Of a stretch of DNA of 64,000 bases, positions 63,541 through 64,000 are shown one piece after another. The number at the start of each line of letters is the position of its first letter. The stretch's first letter is position 1. The notes beneath the pieces are model-generated. The model ran no database searches and was not told the DNA's origin. It saw only the letters and a program-made list of their open reading frames with translations. Origin of the DNA: Halobacillus sp. A5 (GTDB lineage: Bacteria > Bacillota > Bacilli > Bacillales > Halobacillaceae); contig NZ_JAIZEO010000005.1 in the NCBI RefSeq assembly GCF_024189315.1, positions 124,001 through 188,000 on the forward strand. The letters run 5' to 3'. A program made the translations under genes and the position numbers.

Positions 63541-63585
63541 TCTTCAACTATTGCTCCCGTTTCTTGAAGACTTGACTTCGAGATA
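63541..63585 (-). repeat. Cassette repeat, short copy F
   Basis: The minus strand reads TATCTCGAAGTCAAGTCTTC, then AAGAAACGGGAGCAATAGTT and GAAGA. It has the arm, a GGGAGCAAT core and the start of the second arm, with the inner hairpin deleted. It fills the space between two genes. Confidence 0.75.
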
Positions 63586-63636
63586 TCCTCGATTAAAAAA
63601 TAACCAAAACAACAACTATTATATTCGTACACTATG

Positions 63637-64000
63637 TCACAACATCTTTTCTAAAAAAGGGAACTTATCGACGTTATACATAATAATAAGACTCATTAAA
63701 AGTATTATCATTGTGCTGATATATTGCTTTGAATCCTTAATAAAGGTGAATTCCATAATTGCCTGAAATCCTAATATTATTGCTAAGTAGGCCATTAAAT
63801 AATATTTAATTAAAGCGTCTGAGTTTAAATCAATGACAAACCATAGTGTGATTATAAAGACTAACAGAATTATACCTCTCCCCCAGCGGTCAAGGTTTTT
63901 ACCGGATGTTTCTGATATTCTTACTTTTTCAACTCTAAGTATTTTATTTGTAATTTTTTCTGTCACAAACATCATGGCAATTAATACAATTAAGAACGCT
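63637..64000 (-). CDS. DUF4181-like membrane protein, cut by the window edge
   Basis: The open frame continues past position 64000 (upstream residues AFLIVLIAMMFV are hydrophobic), so the N-terminus is missing. Visible: RISETSGKNLDRWGRGIILL, which I associate with the DUF4181 family of Bacillaceae, and three further helices. The end is NVDKFPFLEKML. Function unknown. It is the outermost visible gene of the cassette-like array. Confidence 0.65.
   Translation of the reverse strand, partial: AFLIVLIAMMFVTEKITNKILRVEKVRISETSGKNLDRWGRGIILLVFIITLWFVIDLNSDALIKYYLMAYLAIILGFQAIMEFTFIKDSKQYISTMIILLMSLIIMYNVDKFPFLEKML

Noticed and set aside
52000-64000. Calling the repeats a CRISPR array
   Set aside because: Units are spaced by whole genes, not 30-40 bp spacers, and the copies are not identical; no cas genes.
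52000-64000. Calling the repeats true attC sites
   Set aside because: The 7-bp core boxes do not match the attC consensus cleanly and no integrase gene is visible; kept as integron-like only.
1-64000. tRNA, rRNA and riboswitch genes
   Set aside because: I scanned the intergenic spaces and saw no cloverleaf, rRNA or known riboswitch core that I could defend.

Overview
The window looks like the chromosome of a low-GC, endospore-forming, probably moderately halophilic Bacillaceae species (Halobacillus/Virgibacillus-like; inference). The grounds are AGGAGG-type ribosome binding sites with many GTG/TTG starts, two germinant-receptor gene sets, YheC/D-type spore ATP-grasp proteins, AraR, CcpA-like cre sites, a SinI-like peptide, poly-gamma-glutamate synthesis genes, and a very acidic secreted enzyme.

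Layout. 0.4-11.7 kb: a minus-strand pectin/galacturonate unit (uxaB-uxaC-uxaA-kdgA-kdgK, then a sugar-phosphate isomerase and a large secreted PL9-type pectate lyase) behind one sigma-A-like promoter with two copies of a LacI-type palindrome. 11.8-19.5 kb: ypjP, then an arabinose operon (araB-araD-araA-sugar transporter) divergent from araR, with three AraR boxes. 19.6-24.6 kb: a LysM amidase, two ATP-grasp spore proteins and, divergently, two small genes, one Cys-rich with an Sm-like domain. 24.9-34.4 kb: two gerABC sets facing outward around a degenerate group II intron fossil; the second gerB is broken. 34.9-41.2 kb: a 47-codon sinI-like gene, an IS1182 remnant, LysE, MazG, LOG and ABM genes, and a pgsB-pgsC-small ORF-'ggt operon whose last gene is truncated and which lacks pgsA. 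41.3-50.6 kb: prpD-prpB-SLC13-tctABC plus a CitAB-like two-component system, consistent with import and breakdown of 2-methylcitrate or a related tricarboxylate.

50.9-64 kb: an accessory region. Almost all genes lie on the minus strand and are short single-gene units of the kinds usually found in integron cassettes (GNAT, Nudix, histidine phosphatase, VOC, PhzF, nucleotidyltransferases, small membrane proteins). Several carry frameshifts or truncations. Most are followed at the 3' side by a copy of one imperfect palindromic repeat of up to about 105 bp: arms like ATCTCGAAnTCnAGTCTTC around an inner hairpin GGGGCAAT..ATTGCCCC. I found twelve copies, eleven in this region and one at 38.5 kb. 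This cassette-like array is the most interesting and least explained structure in the window. A group II intron with a broken reverse transcriptase sits inside it. No integrase is present in the window.
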